Shown piece after piece: positions 30,657-42,597 of a DNA stretch of 64,000 bases. This DNA comes from Dechloromonas sp. (lineage in GTDB: Bacteria; Pseudomonadota; Gammaproteobacteria; Burkholderiales; Rhodocyclaceae), in contig JAQUAX010000001.1 of the NCBI GenBank assembly GCA_028687035.1, forward strand, positions 248,001 through 312,000, in the 5' to 3' direction. The number at the start of each line of letters is the position of its first letter. Position 1 is the stretch's first letter. The notes below the pieces were generated by a model. It saw only the letters and a program-made list of their open reading frames with translations. It made no database searches and was not told the DNA's origin. The position numbers were made by a program, and so were the translations under genes.

Positions 30657-30691
30657 GCCTTGTCGTAAACACGACAAGGCTTTTTTTTTTT
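30657..30691 (+). terminator. Rho-independent terminator after the antiporter gene
   Basis: A perfect 10-bp stem (GCCTTGTCGT / ACGACAAGGC) with an AAAC loop is followed by eleven T residues. The stem contains a perfect NifA-type site (30661-30676). Confidence 0.92.
30661..30676. promoter_or_regulatory. NifA upstream activator site of nifE, inside a terminator stem
   Basis: TGTCGTAAACACGACA fits TGT-N10-ACA exactly and has TGTCG/CGACA arms. It lies only 34 bases upstream of the nifE -24 element, close for NifA. Confidence 0.75.
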
Positions 30692-30709
30692 GAATCAGGC
30701 GCTTGGTGG

Positions 30710-30725
30710 TGGCATTCCTTTTGCT
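30710..30725 (+). promoter_or_regulatory. Sigma-54 promoter of nifE
   Basis: TGGCAT-TCCTT-TTGCT has one mismatch to consensus and correct GG/GC spacing. It is 29 bases upstream of the nifE start. Confidence 0.85.
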
Positions 30726-30753
30726 AATTCCGGTCAGACAACCGGAGATGCCG

Positions 30754-32154
30754 ATGAAGACCAGCGAAATCCAGGCCCTGCTCGACGAGCCGGCCTGCAG
30801 CCACAACAAGAAGGAAAAATCCGGGTGCGCCCGGCCCAAGCCCGGCGCCACCGCCGGCGGCTGTTCCTTCGACGGCGCGCAGATCGCGCTGCTGCCGATC
30901 GCCGACGTCGCCCATATCGTGCATGGCCCGATCGCCTGCGCCGGGTCGTCGTGGGACAACCGCGGCACGCGTTCCTCCGGCGTCGCGCTGTACCGGATCG
31001 GCATGACCACCGACCTGTCGGAAACCGACGTCGTCATGGGGCGCGGCGAGAAGCGGCTGTTCCATGCGATCAAGCAGGCGATCGACAGCTATGCGCCGGC
31101 CGCGGTCTTCGTCTACAACACCTGCGTCACCGCGCTGATCGGCGACGACGTCGAGGCCGTCTGCAAGGCCGCGGCCGAGCGCTGGGGAACGCCGGTGGTG
31201 CCGGTCGATGCGGCCGGCTTCTACGGCACCAAGAATCTCGGCAACCGGCTGGCCGGCGAGGCGATGTTCAGGCACGTCATCGGTACCCGCGAACCGGAAC
31301 CGGCCAGGCCGCGCGCCGACGGCCTGCCGACTTACGACGTCAACCTGATCGGCGAGTACAACATCGCCGGCGAGTTCTGGCACGTCGCGCCGCTGTTCGA
31401 CGAACTGGGCCTGCGCATCCTGTGCACGCTGTCCGGCGACGCGCGCTTCCATGAAGTGCAGACGATGCACCGCGCCAAGGTGAACATGGTGGTCTGCGCC
31501 AAGGCGCTGCTGAACGTCGCGCGCAAGATGCAGGAAAGCTACGGTCAACCCTTTTTCGAAGGCAGTTTCTACGGCGTCCAGGACGTCTCCAACGCGTTGC
31601 GCGACTTCGCGCGGCTGATCGGTGACCCCGACCTGATCGCCCGCACCGAAGCCGTGATCGCCCGCGAGGAGGCCAGGTCGAAGGCGGCGCTCGAGCCCTG
31701 GCGCGAGCGTCTGAGCGGCAAGCGCGTGCTGCTCTACACCGGCGGCGTCAAGTCGTGGTCCATCGTGTCGGCGCTGCAGGATCTGGGCATGAAGGTCGTC
31801 GCCACCGGCACCAAGAAATCGACCGAAGAGGACAAGGCGCGCATCCGCGAGCTGATGGGCGACGAGACCAAGATGATCGACGACGGCAGCCCGAAGGCGC
31901 TGCTGTCGACCTACCACGACTACAAGGCCGACATCCTGATCGCCGGCGGGCGCAACCTCTACACCGCGCTGAAGGCGCGCATCCCCTTCCTCGACATCAA
32001 CCAGGAGCGCGAATTCGGCTATGCCGGCTATCACGGCATGGTCGAACTCGCGCGCCAGCTGGCGCTGTCGATGGAAAGCCCGGTCTGGGAAGCGGTCAGG
32101 CGACCGGCGCCGTGGGCGGCGGCGAAGGGGCCGGGCAGCGTGCTCGCCGCCTGA
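30754..32154 (+). CDS. nifE: Nitrogenase FeMo-cofactor scaffold subunit NifE
   Basis: This 466-aa protein pairs with NifN to form the scaffold on which the NifB cofactor is turned into FeMo-cofactor. Features include an N-terminal Cys region ([20 protein letters not shown]), [59 protein letters not shown] and C-terminal [19 protein letters not shown]. Length is normal. The ATG at 30754 is preferred over the one at 30748 because GGAG lies seven bases before it. The gene stands alone behind its own NifA/sigma-54 promoter; its usual partner nifN is 3.7 kb away, beyond a histidine kinase gene. Confidence 0.96.
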   Translation: MKTSEIQALLDEPACSHNKKEKSGCARPKPGATAGGCSFDGAQIALLPIADVAHIVHGPIACAGSSWDNRGTRSSGVALYRIGMTTDLSETDVVMGRGEKRLFHAIKQAIDSYAPAAVFVYNTCVTALIGDDVEAVCKAAAERWGTPVVPVDAAGFYGTKNLGNRLAGEAMFRHVIGTREPEPARPRADGLPTYDVNLIGEYNIAGEFWHVAPLFDELGLRILCTLSGDARFHEVQTMHRAKVNMVVCAKALLNVARKMQESYGQPFFEGSFYGVQDVSNALRDFARLIGDPDLIARTEAVIAREEARSKAALEPWRERLSGKRVLLYTGGVKSWSIVSALQDLGMKVVATGTKKSTEEDKARIRELMGDETKMIDDGSPKALLSTYHDYKADILIAGGRNLYTALKARIPFLDINQEREFGYAGYHGMVELARQLALSMESPVWEAVRRPAPWAAAKGPGSVLAA

Positions 32155-32387
32155 AAGCGCCCTGCGTCTCCCGTCGCTTTTCCCGGAAACAAAGGCAGGA
32201 GATCGGGCGCCAGTCGGTGTATTCTTCGGGTCCCGGCATGCCCTTGGTGTATGCGATAGTTGCTTGATATGCTGCAAGTCCCAAATATGAGACAGCGTGG
32301 GACGGAAGGTCAATTGGCGATGAACGGACGGATGGCTGCAGGCGAACGGCCCGGGCGCGGATCGTCCTCGATCCGCGGAGGGGGCCG

Positions 32388-35774
<3,387 letters not shown>

Positions 35775-35790
35775 GCGCACTGCGTGCTCC

Positions 35791-35806
35791 TGTCGCATTC
35801 GCGACA
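35791..35806. promoter_or_regulatory. NifA upstream activator site of nifN
   Basis: TGTCGCATTCGCGACA is a perfect 6-bp dyad that fits TGT-N10-ACA. It begins 17 bases after the histidine kinase stop and lies 46 bases upstream of the -24 element. Confidence 0.82.
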
Positions 35807-35851
35807 TTCGTGTATTTTCCCAAGTTGTTGTTTTGAAATGGTTTCGCCTGT

Positions 35852-35867
35852 TGGCGCGCTCCTTGCT
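35852..35867 (+). promoter_or_regulatory. Sigma-54 promoter of the nifN operon
   Basis: TGGCGC-GCTCC-TTGCT has the invariant GG and GC with correct spacing and one mismatch in the -24 half. It is 36 bases upstream of nifN. Confidence 0.83.
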
Positions 35868-35902
35868 GTGAAGACGGTAATTTCACAGCGGCGACGACAA
35901 AC

Positions 35903-37312
35903 ATGGCCGAAATCATCCAATCCAAGAAGGCGCTGGCGGTCAGTCCGCTGAAGGTCAGCCAGCCGGTCGGCGCCTCGCTGGCCTTCCTCGGCCTCGGCCG
36001 CAGCCTGCCGCTGATGCACGGTTCGCAGGGCTGCACGGCCTTCGGCAAGGTCTTCTTCGTGCGCCACTTCCGCGAGCCGATCCCGCTGCAGACGACGGCG
36101 ATGGACCAGGTGTCGACGATCATGGGCGCCGACGAGAACGTCGTCGAAGCGCTGCGCACGCTGTCCGACAAGAGCAAGCCGGACATCATCGGCCTGGTCA
36201 CGACCGGGCTGTCGGAAACCCAGGGCACCGACATCCACCGCGCGGTGCGCGACTTCCGCGCGGCGCACCCGGAGTTCGACCACGTCGCCGTGGTCCCGGT
36301 CAATACGCCGGACTACCTCGGCTGCCTCGAGAGCGGCTTCGCGCTGGCCATCGAGGCCATCGTCGAGACGCTGGTGCCGGAAGGGCGCAGCGCCGGCAAG
36401 CGGCCGAAGCAGGTCAATGTGCTGGCGTCGGGCATGCTGACGCCGGGCGACACCGAGGCGATCCGCGAATGGATCGAGGCCTTCGGGCTGCGCCCGGTGA
36501 TGCTGCCGGACATCGGCGATTCGCTGGACGGCCGCCTGGTCGAGGCCGAATTCTCGTCGCTGACCCTCGGCGGCACGCCGCGTCCGGAAATCGAGGCGAT
36601 GGGCGAGTCGACCGCGACGCTGGTGATCGGCCCGTCGCTGTCCCGCGCCGCCGACCGCCTGAAGGACAGGACCGGCGTGCCGGACTTCCGCTTCGCCGGC
36701 CTGATGGGCCTCGACGACTGCGACGCCTTCACGCAGGCGCTGGCCGACATTTCCGGCAAGCCGGTGCCCGAGCGCATCGAGCGCCACCGCGCCCAGCTGC
36801 AGGACGCGATGGTCGACAGCCATTTCATGCTCGGTTTCGCGCGCATCGCGCTGGCCGCCGATCCCGACCTGCTCGGCATGCAGGCCCGCTTCCTCGCCGG
36901 CATGGGCGCCGAGATCGTCGCCGCGGTCAGCCCGGCCCGCCACGACAGCCTGGCCGAGGTGCCGGTCGAGCGCGTCGTCGTCGGCGATCTCGAGGACCTC
37001 GAGAATGCCGCGCGCGCCGCCGGCGCCCAATTGGTCATCGCCAATTCGCACGCCGCCGGCACCGCGCAGCGCCTCGGCCTGCCGCTGCTGCGCGCCGGTT
37101 TTCCGCAATACGACCTGGTGGGCGGTTACGCCCGCACCTGGGTGGGCTACCGGGGTTCCCGGCAGGCCCTGTTCGATCTCGCCAATCTCATGCAGGGGCA
37201 ACATCATGAACTCGAAGCCTATCGATCCATTTACCGGGACGCCGGATTCGCCGCAGACGCTCCCGCCGAACGCCATGTCATCCCGTCGTCTGCAGCTGGT
37301 CTGGTCCATTAG
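35903..37312 (+). CDS. nifN: Nitrogenase FeMo-cofactor scaffold subunit NifN
   Basis: This 469-aa protein is the partner of NifE and a paralogue of NifK. Conserved features include the N-terminal [40 protein letters not shown] with a cluster-ligand Cys, [33 protein letters not shown] and [14 protein letters not shown]. It starts an eight-gene operon (nifN-nifX-rseC-DUF269-DUF683-fdxB-two ORFs) with its own NifA/sigma-54 promoter. Its 3' end appears to overlap the start of nifX by 38 bases. Confidence 0.96.
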   Translation: MAEIIQSKKALAVSPLKVSQPVGASLAFLGLGRSLPLMHGSQGCTAFGKVFFVRHFREPIPLQTTAMDQVSTIMGADENVVEALRTLSDKSKPDIIGLVTTGLSETQGTDIHRAVRDFRAAHPEFDHVAVVPVNTPDYLGCLESGFALAIEAIVETLVPEGRSAGKRPKQVNVLASGMLTPGDTEAIREWIEAFGLRPVMLPDIGDSLDGRLVEAEFSSLTLGGTPRPEIEAMGESTATLVIGPSLSRAADRLKDRTGVPDFRFAGLMGLDDCDAFTQALADISGKPVPERIERHRAQLQDAMVDSHFMLGFARIALAADPDLLGMQARFLAGMGAEIVAAVSPARHDSLAEVPVERVVVGDLEDLENAARAAGAQLVIANSHAAGTAQRLGLPLLRAGFPQYDLVGGYARTWVGYRGSRQALFDLANLMQGQHHELEAYRSIYRDAGFAADAPAERHVIPSSAAGLVH

Positions 37313-37754
37313 GCAGGAGCCCGAGGCCATGCTCAGGGTCGCCTTCGCCTCGACGGACCGGATGCGCGTCAACCAGCACTTCGGCGCTGCCGAGGGCTTC
37401 GCGATTTACGAAGTCAGGCCGGACAAGGCGACGCTGGTCGGCGTCGGCGAATTCGCCGAGGAGGCGATGGACGGCAACGAGGACAAGCTGGCCGCCAAGG
37501 TCGATTTCCTTGCCGGCTGCGCCGCCGTCTATGTGATGGCGATCGGCGCGTCGGCGATCAAGAAGCTGGTCGCCAAAGGCATCCAGCCGATCCGGGTGGG
37601 CGAGGTCGACGCGGTCGACGACCTGCTGGTCGAGATTTCCAAAGCGATGACCGACGGCGGCGTCGCCTGGGTCGACCGCGCGGTCGCCGCGCAGGCCAGG
37701 GCCAGTTCGGAAGACCGGTTCGCCGCGATGGAAGACGAGGGCTGGGAAGGATGA
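37275..37754 (+). CDS. nifX: FeMo-cofactor carrier NifX
   Basis: NifX carries NifB-cofactor and an intermediate to NifEN. The domain reads [20 protein letters not shown], then [20 protein letters not shown] and [18 protein letters not shown], ending in [12 protein letters not shown]. The start is ambiguous. ATG 37275 gives an N-terminus ([10 protein letters not shown]) like that of other NifX proteins, overlapping nifN by 38 bases; ATG 37329 has a better ribosome-binding site (AGGAG) and gives 141 aa. I report the longer form. The stop overlaps the next gene as ATGA. Confidence 0.93.
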   Translation: MSSRRLQLVWSIRQEPEAMLRVAFASTDRMRVNQHFGAAEGFAIYEVRPDKATLVGVGEFAEEAMDGNEDKLAAKVDFLAGCAAVYVMAIGASAIKKLVAKGIQPIRVGEVDAVDDLLVEISKAMTDGGVAWVDRAVAAQARASSEDRFAAMEDEGWEG

Positions 37755-38215
37755 ACCCCGGCCTGATCGAACACCGCGGCATCGTGCAGCGCGTCGAAGG
37801 GGGGCGGGCGGTGGTCGCCATGGAAACCGGCGGCTGTTCCTCCTGCGGCCATGGCAGCAGCTGCGGCATCGGCAGGATGGCCGCCGGCCGCGCCGCGACG
37901 CTGCTGACGCTGCCGGTCGGCCCCGAGGTGCAGGCCGGCGATACGGTCTGCGTCGCGCTGCCGGCCGACCGGCTGACGCGGTCGGCGCTGCTCGGCTACC
38001 TGTTTCCCGCCTTCGCGATGCTGCTCGGTGCCGGGCTGGGCGCCGCCTTCGACGGCAGCGACGGCGCGACGGCGCTCGGCGCGATCGGCGGCTTCCTCGC
38101 CGCGCTGGCCGTCGCCCGCGTCGCGATCGGCCTGCTTCCCGGACTGATGCCCGCGCCGCAGCTGATTTCCACGACTTCCCGAGCCACTTTCCCACTGGAG
38201 CAAGACCATGACTGA
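37751..38215 (+). CDS. rseC: RseC/MucC-family membrane protein
   Basis: This 154-aa protein is of the RseC (SoxR-reducing system) family. The N-terminal cytoplasmic part has a four-cysteine motif (GGCSSCGHGSSCGIG, ~28-42) for a possible Fe-S cluster, followed by two transmembrane helices (~82-100 and ~106-125). RseC acts with Rnf-like complexes in keeping SoxR reduced; inside a nif operon it probably serves electron flow to nitrogenase (inference). It overlaps nifX and the DUF269 gene at both ends (ATGA and an 8-base overlap), showing tight coupling. Confidence 0.85.
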   Translation: MNPGLIEHRGIVQRVEGGRAVVAMETGGCSSCGHGSSCGIGRMAAGRAATLLTLPVGPEVQAGDTVCVALPADRLTRSALLGYLFPAFAMLLGAGLGAAFDGSDGATALGAIGGFLAALAVARVAIGLLPGLMPAPQLISTTSRATFPLEQDHD

Positions 38216-38669
38216 CACCATTGCCGCCGATCCCCTCCTCGAGACCGACTTCATCAAGGAAATGGCCCGCCAGATGCGTGCCCTCGACACCTACGGCACC
38301 TACACCGGCTGGACCGTCGAGCAGATCCTCGATCCCTTCATCATGACCAAGGAGCGCAAGGCGGAGATTCCGCTGATCGGCGATCCGGACGACATCACGA
38401 TCTCGCGCGTCAAGGCCTTCTACAACGCGATCGCCGTGCTGATCGAGAAGGAGTGCAGGCTGCTCGCGGTGCCGCTGATCCATCTGACGCACGAAGGTTT
38501 CGGCCGCGCGCTGATCACCGTCGGCAAGCTGGTCGCTGTCGACAAGACGCTGCGCGACGTGCATCGCTTCGGTTTCGCCAGCCTGTCGAAGATGAAGGAC
38601 GAGGCCGACAAGCTGCTCGGCGTCGCGCTCGAGCGCATCGGCCAGCATCCGGAAGTCGCGGGGCTGTAA
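38208..38669 (+). CDS. NifX-associated nitrogen fixation protein (DUF269)
   Basis: This 153-aa protein is of the DUF269 family, found almost only next to nifX in diazotrophs. Family features are FIKEMARQMRALDTYGTYTG, ILDPFIMTKERKAEIPLIGD and HEGFGRALITVGKLVAVDKT, then LRDVHRFGF. The molecular role is not settled; a part in FeMo-cofactor maturation is assumed. The start overlaps the rseC end by eight bases and a DUF683 gene follows two bases later, the standard gene order. Confidence 0.93.
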   Translation: MTDTIAADPLLETDFIKEMARQMRALDTYGTYTGWTVEQILDPFIMTKERKAEIPLIGDPDDITISRVKAFYNAIAVLIEKECRLLAVPLIHLTHEGFGRALITVGKLVAVDKTLRDVHRFGFASLSKMKDEADKLLGVALERIGQHPEVAGL

Positions 38670-38671
38670 GC

Positions 38672-38881
38672 ATGAGCGCCGACGACCTCGCCGCCCTCGA
38701 CAAGGAAGTGAAGAAGCTGAAGCGGATCGCTTCCGAATGGGCCTCGCAGCTGCACGACCTCGTCGAGGACCGCCTGCCGGCGGCCTACCACGAGATTCCG
38801 GGCATTTCCCAATCCACTTACGATGCCTGCAAGGCCTGGGCGGACGCCTCCGCCCGGCTCGCTGCGGCACAGAAAGGCTGA
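38672..38881 (+). CDS. DUF683 small helical protein (CCE_0567-type metalloprotein family)
   Basis: This 69-aa two-helix protein is typical of nif clusters. Helix one is ALDKEVKKLKRIASEWASQL, then HDLVEDRLPAAYHEI and a second helix YDACKAWADASARLAAA. The family forms Rop-like dimers; a cyanobacterial member binds metal. The exact role in nitrogen fixation is unknown. It lies two bases after the DUF269 gene and eight before fdxB. Confidence 0.9.
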   Translation: MSADDLAALDKEVKKLKRIASEWASQLHDLVEDRLPAAYHEIPGISQSTYDACKAWADASARLAAAQKG

Positions 38882-38888
38882 ACGCATC

Positions 38889-39158
38889 ATGATTACCGGA
38901 CTGACCCGCGGCGGCAGCGAATGGACGCCGCAATTCGCCACCCATCTCGACCAGGGCAAATGCATCGGCTGCGGCCGCTGCTACAAGGTCTGCCCGCGCA
39001 GCGTGCTCGACCTGGTCGAGCGCGAGCTGGAGGACGACGACGACAGCGACGACGACAACATGATGGTGATGTCGCTGGCCAACCCGATGGACTGCATCGG
39101 TTGCGGCTCCTGCGGGCGCGTCTGTCCGAAGAGCTGCTACACCTACGCGCCGGCCTGA
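38889..39158 (+). CDS. fdxB: Nif-specific ferredoxin III FdxB (2 x [4Fe-4S])
   Basis: This 89-aa ferredoxin has two cluster motifs, CIGCGRCYKVCPRS near residue 25 and CIGCGSCGRVCPKSC near residue 70. Between them is an acidic loop (EDDDDSDDDN) usual for FdxB. It probably delivers electrons for cofactor synthesis on NifEN or NifB. The ATG at 38889 is chosen since it matches the family start (TGLTRGG); a longer frame from 38823 would overlap the DUF683 gene. Confidence 0.93.
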   Translation: MITGLTRGGSEWTPQFATHLDQGKCIGCGRCYKVCPRSVLDLVERELEDDDDSDDDNMMVMSLANPMDCIGCGSCGRVCPKSCYTYAPA

Positions 39159-39159
39159 C

Positions 39160-39504
39160 ATGCCGGCGACGCCCGACGCCGCGCTCGGCGCCGCCGTCTG
39201 CGCGGCGCTGCGCGGCCAGGTCGAGAAGCTCGGCCTGTCGATCGGCGACGAGCCGGTATGGGGCGACGCCGCGTTCGACGAAGAAACCGACCCGTACTCG
39301 CGCGAGCTCAGCCTGGTCGCCGTCTGGCGGGGCGGGGCGCGCTACGGCAAGGCGACCTTCTTCCCGGACGGCCGCGTCTTCGCCGAGTACCAGGTGCTGC
39401 TGCCGCATCCGGCGCAGCCGGCGCGCTACGTCGATTCGGTCCAGGTCTGGGGCCATGCCGGCCAACTGCGCGGCGAAGCCGTCGTCGCCGACTACCTGAC
39501 ATGA
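39160..39504 (+). CDS. Unknown nif-operon protein (114 aa)
   Basis: This soluble 114-aa protein is not recognised. An N-terminal helix (LGAAVCAALRGQVEKLGLSI) precedes strands with LSLVAVWRGGARYGKATFFP and GRVFAEYQVLLPHP, then YVDSVQVWG. It starts one base after the fdxB stop and ends with an ATGA overlap with the next gene, so it is surely translated with the operon. A small beta-rich chaperone or cofactor-handling protein is possible but unsupported. Confidence 0.8.
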   Translation: MPATPDAALGAAVCAALRGQVEKLGLSIGDEPVWGDAAFDEETDPYSRELSLVAVWRGGARYGKATFFPDGRVFAEYQVLLPHPAQPARYVDSVQVWGHAGQLRGEAVVADYLT

Positions 39505-39923
39505 CGCGGCCGCCGCCCCCCCGGCTGATCCTGCTGCACAAGCAGGCGACCAGCGGCCGCGTCCGCTTCCTGTGCCTGAGTTCCGGCGTCGTCGCCTTCG
39601 CGCCGCTGCCGGCGCTGGCCGCGCTGCGCGACGAGGACTGGTCGCCGACCGTGAACATCCATCCGGCGGCGCTCGTCCGCGAGGCCGAGGCGCAGCTCGG
39701 CTTGCCCGAAGGAGCGATCGAGCCCGAAGCCGGGTTCCAGGCCTGGGTCGATACGCCCGAAGGCGACGTGCCGGTGCTGCTCGCCGCGTTTACCGGCATC
39801 GATCCGCCGTTTACCGCGGCCGAGCGGGTGCATGCACGCTTCATCGCGATCACCGAGTCGCGGCAGTTGAGCGAGGTCGAGCGCCACCTGCTGCGCCGCG
39901 CCTACGAACACGTGCTCGGTTGA
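39501..39923 (+). CDS. Unknown nif-operon protein (140 aa)
   Basis: This 140-aa protein closes the nifN operon. I do not recognise its family. It has strands at RLILLHKQATSGRVRFLCLS and a helix-rich C-terminus (SRQLSEVERHLLRRAYEHVL); the middle reads PVLLAAFTGIDPPFTAAE. A Nudix-like fold is conceivable from the LLAAF..IDPPF pattern, but no Nudix box is present. Its ATG overlaps the preceding stop. A NifA site begins right after its stop codon. Confidence 0.78.
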   Translation: MTRPPPPRLILLHKQATSGRVRFLCLSSGVVAFAPLPALAALRDEDWSPTVNIHPAALVREAEAQLGLPEGAIEPEAGFQAWVDTPEGDVPVLLAAFTGIDPPFTAAERVHARFIAITESRQLSEVERHLLRRAYEHVLG

Positions 39924-39924
39924 T

Positions 39925-39940
39925 TGTCGCAAACGCAACA
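39925..39940. promoter_or_regulatory. NifA upstream activator site of iscA-nifU-nifS
   Basis: TGTCGCAAACGCAACA fits TGT-N10-ACA; the right arm has one change from CGACA. It is 57 bases upstream of the -24 element. Confidence 0.78.
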
Positions 39941-39996
39941 AAGCCTGCTCGCTCAACAAGTCAATGAATTCATGGGTTTGGCGGTCATCGACCGGG

Positions 39997-40011
39997 TGGC
40001 ACGGGGCTTGC
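39997..40011 (+). promoter_or_regulatory. Sigma-54 promoter of iscA-nifU-nifS
   Basis: TGGCAC-GGGGC-TTGC is a perfect -24/-12 element, 34 bases upstream of the iscA start. Confidence 0.88.
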
Positions 40012-40044
40012 GAAAGCTTTGCCATCCAAACCGGGAGAACTGCC

Positions 40045-40368
40045 ATGATCAACCTGACCCCCGCCGCCGTGAAAGCCGTCCAGCGCTTCATCCGCGGTTC
40101 CGAAACGCCGGTCGCCGGCCTGCGCCTGATGATTTCCGGCGGCGGCTGCTCCGGACTGCAGTACGGCATGAAGCTCGAGGCCGAAAAGGCCGAGGACGAC
40201 TGGGAACTGGAAGTGGATGGCGTCAAGCTGCTGGTCGATCCGATGACGATGCCGATGATCGACAACGTCACCGTCGATTTCATCGACACGCTGACCCACA
40301 CCGGCTTCAAGTTCGACAACCCGAACGCCAGCGCGCAGTGCTCCTGCGGCTCATCGTTCTCGATCTAG
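40045..40368 (+). CDS. iscA: Nif-type A-type Fe-S carrier (IscA-nif)
   Basis: This 107-aa A-type Fe-S carrier has conserved cysteines in SGGGCSGLQYGM and the C-terminal QCSCGSSFS. In nif clusters this gene precedes nifU and its protein carries clusters from NifU to apo-proteins. A GGGAGAACTGCC ribosome-binding site lies before the ATG, and nifU starts 13 bases after the stop. It is the first gene of the sigma-54 transcript. Confidence 0.93.
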   Translation: MINLTPAAVKAVQRFIRGSETPVAGLRLMISGGGCSGLQYGMKLEAEKAEDDWELEVDGVKLLVDPMTMPMIDNVTVDFIDTLTHTGFKFDNPNASAQCSCGSSFSI

Positions 40369-40380
40369 GGAGACGCCGTC

Positions 40381-41277
40381 ATGTGGGAATATTCCGACAA
40401 GGTCCGCGAGCACTTCTTCAACCCGCGCAACTCCGGTCCGCTCGAGGAGGCCAACGGCATCGGCGACGTCGGTTCGATCCAGTGCGGCGACGCGCTGCGC
40501 CTGATGCTCAAGGTCGATCCGGAAACCGAGATCATCCAGGACGCGCATTTCCAGACCTTCGGCTGCGGTTCGGCGATCGCCTCGTCGTCGGCGCTGACCG
40601 AGATCATCAAGGGCATGACGCTGGACGAGGCGCTGAAGGTGTCGAACCAGAACATCGCCGACTACCTCGACGGCCTGCCGCCGGAAAAGATGCACTGCTC
40701 GGTGATGGGCCGCGAGGCGCTGCAGGCGGCGATCGCCAACTACCGCGGCGAGGAGTGGTCGGACGACCACGAGGAGGGCGCGCTGGTCTGCAAGTGCTTC
40801 GCGATCGATTCGGTGATGATCGAGGACGTGGTCAAGGCCAACGATCTCAACACCGTCGAGGAAGTGACCTTCTACACCAAGGCCGGCGGCGGCTGCGCGG
40901 CCTGCCACGAAGGCATCGAGGAAATCCTCGCCCGGATCAAGGCCGAACGCGCCGGCCCGGGCGAGGTCTCGCCGCCGCCGGCCTGCCCGGCGACGCCGGA
41001 AGCGCCGAAGCCGCCGAGCAAGAAGCTGTCGATCGTCGAGAAGATCGCCAAGATCCAGGACGTGCTGGAATCGGTCCGCCCGATGCTGCAGCGCGACCAC
41101 GGCGACGTCGAGCTGGCCGACGTTCAGGGCAAGAAGATCTACGTGTACCTGAAGGGCGCCTGCTCCGGCTGCATGATGGAAGCGGCGACCCTGGGCGGCA
41201 TCCAGCAGAAGATGATCGAGACGCTGGGCGAGCTGGTGCAGGTGCTGCCGGCCTCGCACATGCCGGTCGACGCCTGA
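40381..41277 (+). CDS. nifU: Fe-S cluster scaffold NifU
   Basis: This 298-aa three-domain scaffold has an N-terminal IscU-like domain ([45 protein letters not shown]), a central permanent [2Fe-2S] domain ([10 protein letters not shown] and [10 protein letters not shown]), and a C-terminal Nfu domain with [15 protein letters not shown]. Length and domain order are standard. A Pro/Ala linker ([17 protein letters not shown]) separates the last two domains. It receives sulfur from NifS, encoded 44 bases downstream. Confidence 0.97.
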   Translation: MWEYSDKVREHFFNPRNSGPLEEANGIGDVGSIQCGDALRLMLKVDPETEIIQDAHFQTFGCGSAIASSSALTEIIKGMTLDEALKVSNQNIADYLDGLPPEKMHCSVMGREALQAAIANYRGEEWSDDHEEGALVCKCFAIDSVMIEDVVKANDLNTVEEVTFYTKAGGGCAACHEGIEEILARIKAERAGPGEVSPPPACPATPEAPKPPSKKLSIVEKIAKIQDVLESVRPMLQRDHGDVELADVQGKKIYVYLKGACSGCMMEAATLGGIQQKMIETLGELVQVLPASHMPVDA

Positions 41278-41320
41278 GAACACACAAAACTTCAACAGAG
41301 AACCCGACGAGGACTGCGCC

Positions 41321-42529
41321 ATGAACCCCATCTACCTGGACAACAATGCGACGACGCGGGTCGATCCCGCGGTCGTCGAGGCCATGCTCCCCTTCTTCAC
41401 CGAGCATTTCGGCAACGCATCGTCGATCCATGCCTTCGGCAGCGAAGTCGGCAAGGCGCTGAAGAAGGCGCGCGGCCAGGTGCAGGCGCTGCTCGGCGCC
41501 GAGCACGACTCGGAAATCATCTTCACCTCCTGCGGCACCGAGTCCGACTCGACCGCGATCCTGTCGGCGCTGAAGGCGCAGCCGGAACGCAACACGGTGA
41601 TCACCACCGTCGTCGAGCATCCGGCGATCCTGACGCTGTGCGACTGGCTGGAGAAGGAGGGCACCATCGTCCACAAACTCAAGGTGGACAAGAAGGGCCG
41701 GCTCGACCTCGACGAGTACAAGTCGCTGTTGAACGACCGCGTCGCCATCGTCTCGGTGATGTGGGCCAACAACGAGACCGGCACCATCTTCCCGGTCGAG
41801 GAAATGGCCGAACTCGCCGCCGCCAGGGGCATCATGTTCCATACCGACGCGGTGCAGGCCGTGGGCAAGATCCCCATCGACCTGAAAAACACGAAGATCG
41901 ACATGCTGTCGCTGTCCGGCCACAAGCTGCATGCGCCCAAGGGTATCGGCGTGCTCTACCTGCGCCGCGGCTGCCGCTTCCGGCCGCTGCTGCGCGGCGG
42001 CCACCAGGAACGCGGTCGACGCGCCGGAACGGAGAATTCCGCTTCCATCGTCGGCCTCGGCATGGCCTGCGAACTGGCGATGCAGCACATGGAAGAGGAA
42101 AACACCTCGGTCAAGCGCCTGCGCGACAAGCTCGAGCAGGGCATCCTGAGCCGGATCAGCCACTGTTTCCCGACCGGCGACGTCTCCAACCGCCTGCCCA
42201 ACACCAGCAACATCGCCTTCGAGTACATCGAGGGCGAGGCCATCCTGCTGCTGCTGAACAAGATGGGCATCGCCGGCAGTTCCGGCTCGGCCTGCACCTC
42301 CGGTTCGCTCGAGCCCTCGCACGTGATGCGCGCGATGGGCATTCCCTACACCGCCGCGCACGGCACGATCCGCTTCTCGCTGTCCCGTTACAACACGGAG
42401 GAGGAAGTCGACCGCGTGATCGCCGCCGTACCGCCGATCATCGCCCAGCTGCGCAAGCTGTCGCCGTACTGGAGCGACAGCGGCCCCGCCGCCAAGCCGG
42501 AAGAGGCTTTCGCCCCGACCTACGCCTGA
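41321..42529 (+). CDS. nifS: Cysteine desulfurase NifS
   Basis: This 402-aa PLP enzyme supplies sulfur to NifU. It begins IYLDNNATTRVDPAVVEAML. The PLP-binding Lys is in LSLSGHKLHAPKG near residue 205, and the catalytic Cys is in SGSACTSGSLEPSHVM near residue 325. The pattern HTDAVQAVGKIPIDL is typical. Length matches NifS. A strong hairpin terminator follows 37 bases later, shared in space with a convergent antiporter gene. Confidence 0.97.
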   Translation: MNPIYLDNNATTRVDPAVVEAMLPFFTEHFGNASSIHAFGSEVGKALKKARGQVQALLGAEHDSEIIFTSCGTESDSTAILSALKAQPERNTVITTVVEHPAILTLCDWLEKEGTIVHKLKVDKKGRLDLDEYKSLLNDRVAIVSVMWANNETGTIFPVEEMAELAAARGIMFHTDAVQAVGKIPIDLKNTKIDMLSLSGHKLHAPKGIGVLYLRRGCRFRPLLRGGHQERGRRAGTENSASIVGLGMACELAMQHMEEENTSVKRLRDKLEQGILSRISHCFPTGDVSNRLPNTSNIAFEYIEGEAILLLLNKMGIAGSSGSACTSGSLEPSHVMRAMGIPYTAAHGTIRFSLSRYNTEEEVDRVIAAVPPIIAQLRKLSPYWSDSGPAAKPEEAFAPTYA

Positions 42530-42565
42530 CCGGCCTGCCGTCTCTCTCTGTAGCAACCTCGGTTG

Positions 42566-42594
42566 GCCCCGGAAGCGATTCCGGGGCATTTTTT
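42566..42594 (+). terminator. Terminator after nifS
   Basis: A perfect 9-bp stem (GCCCCGGAA / TTCCGGGGC) with a GCGA loop, then A and six T residues. Confidence 0.9.
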
Positions 42595-42597
42595 CGC

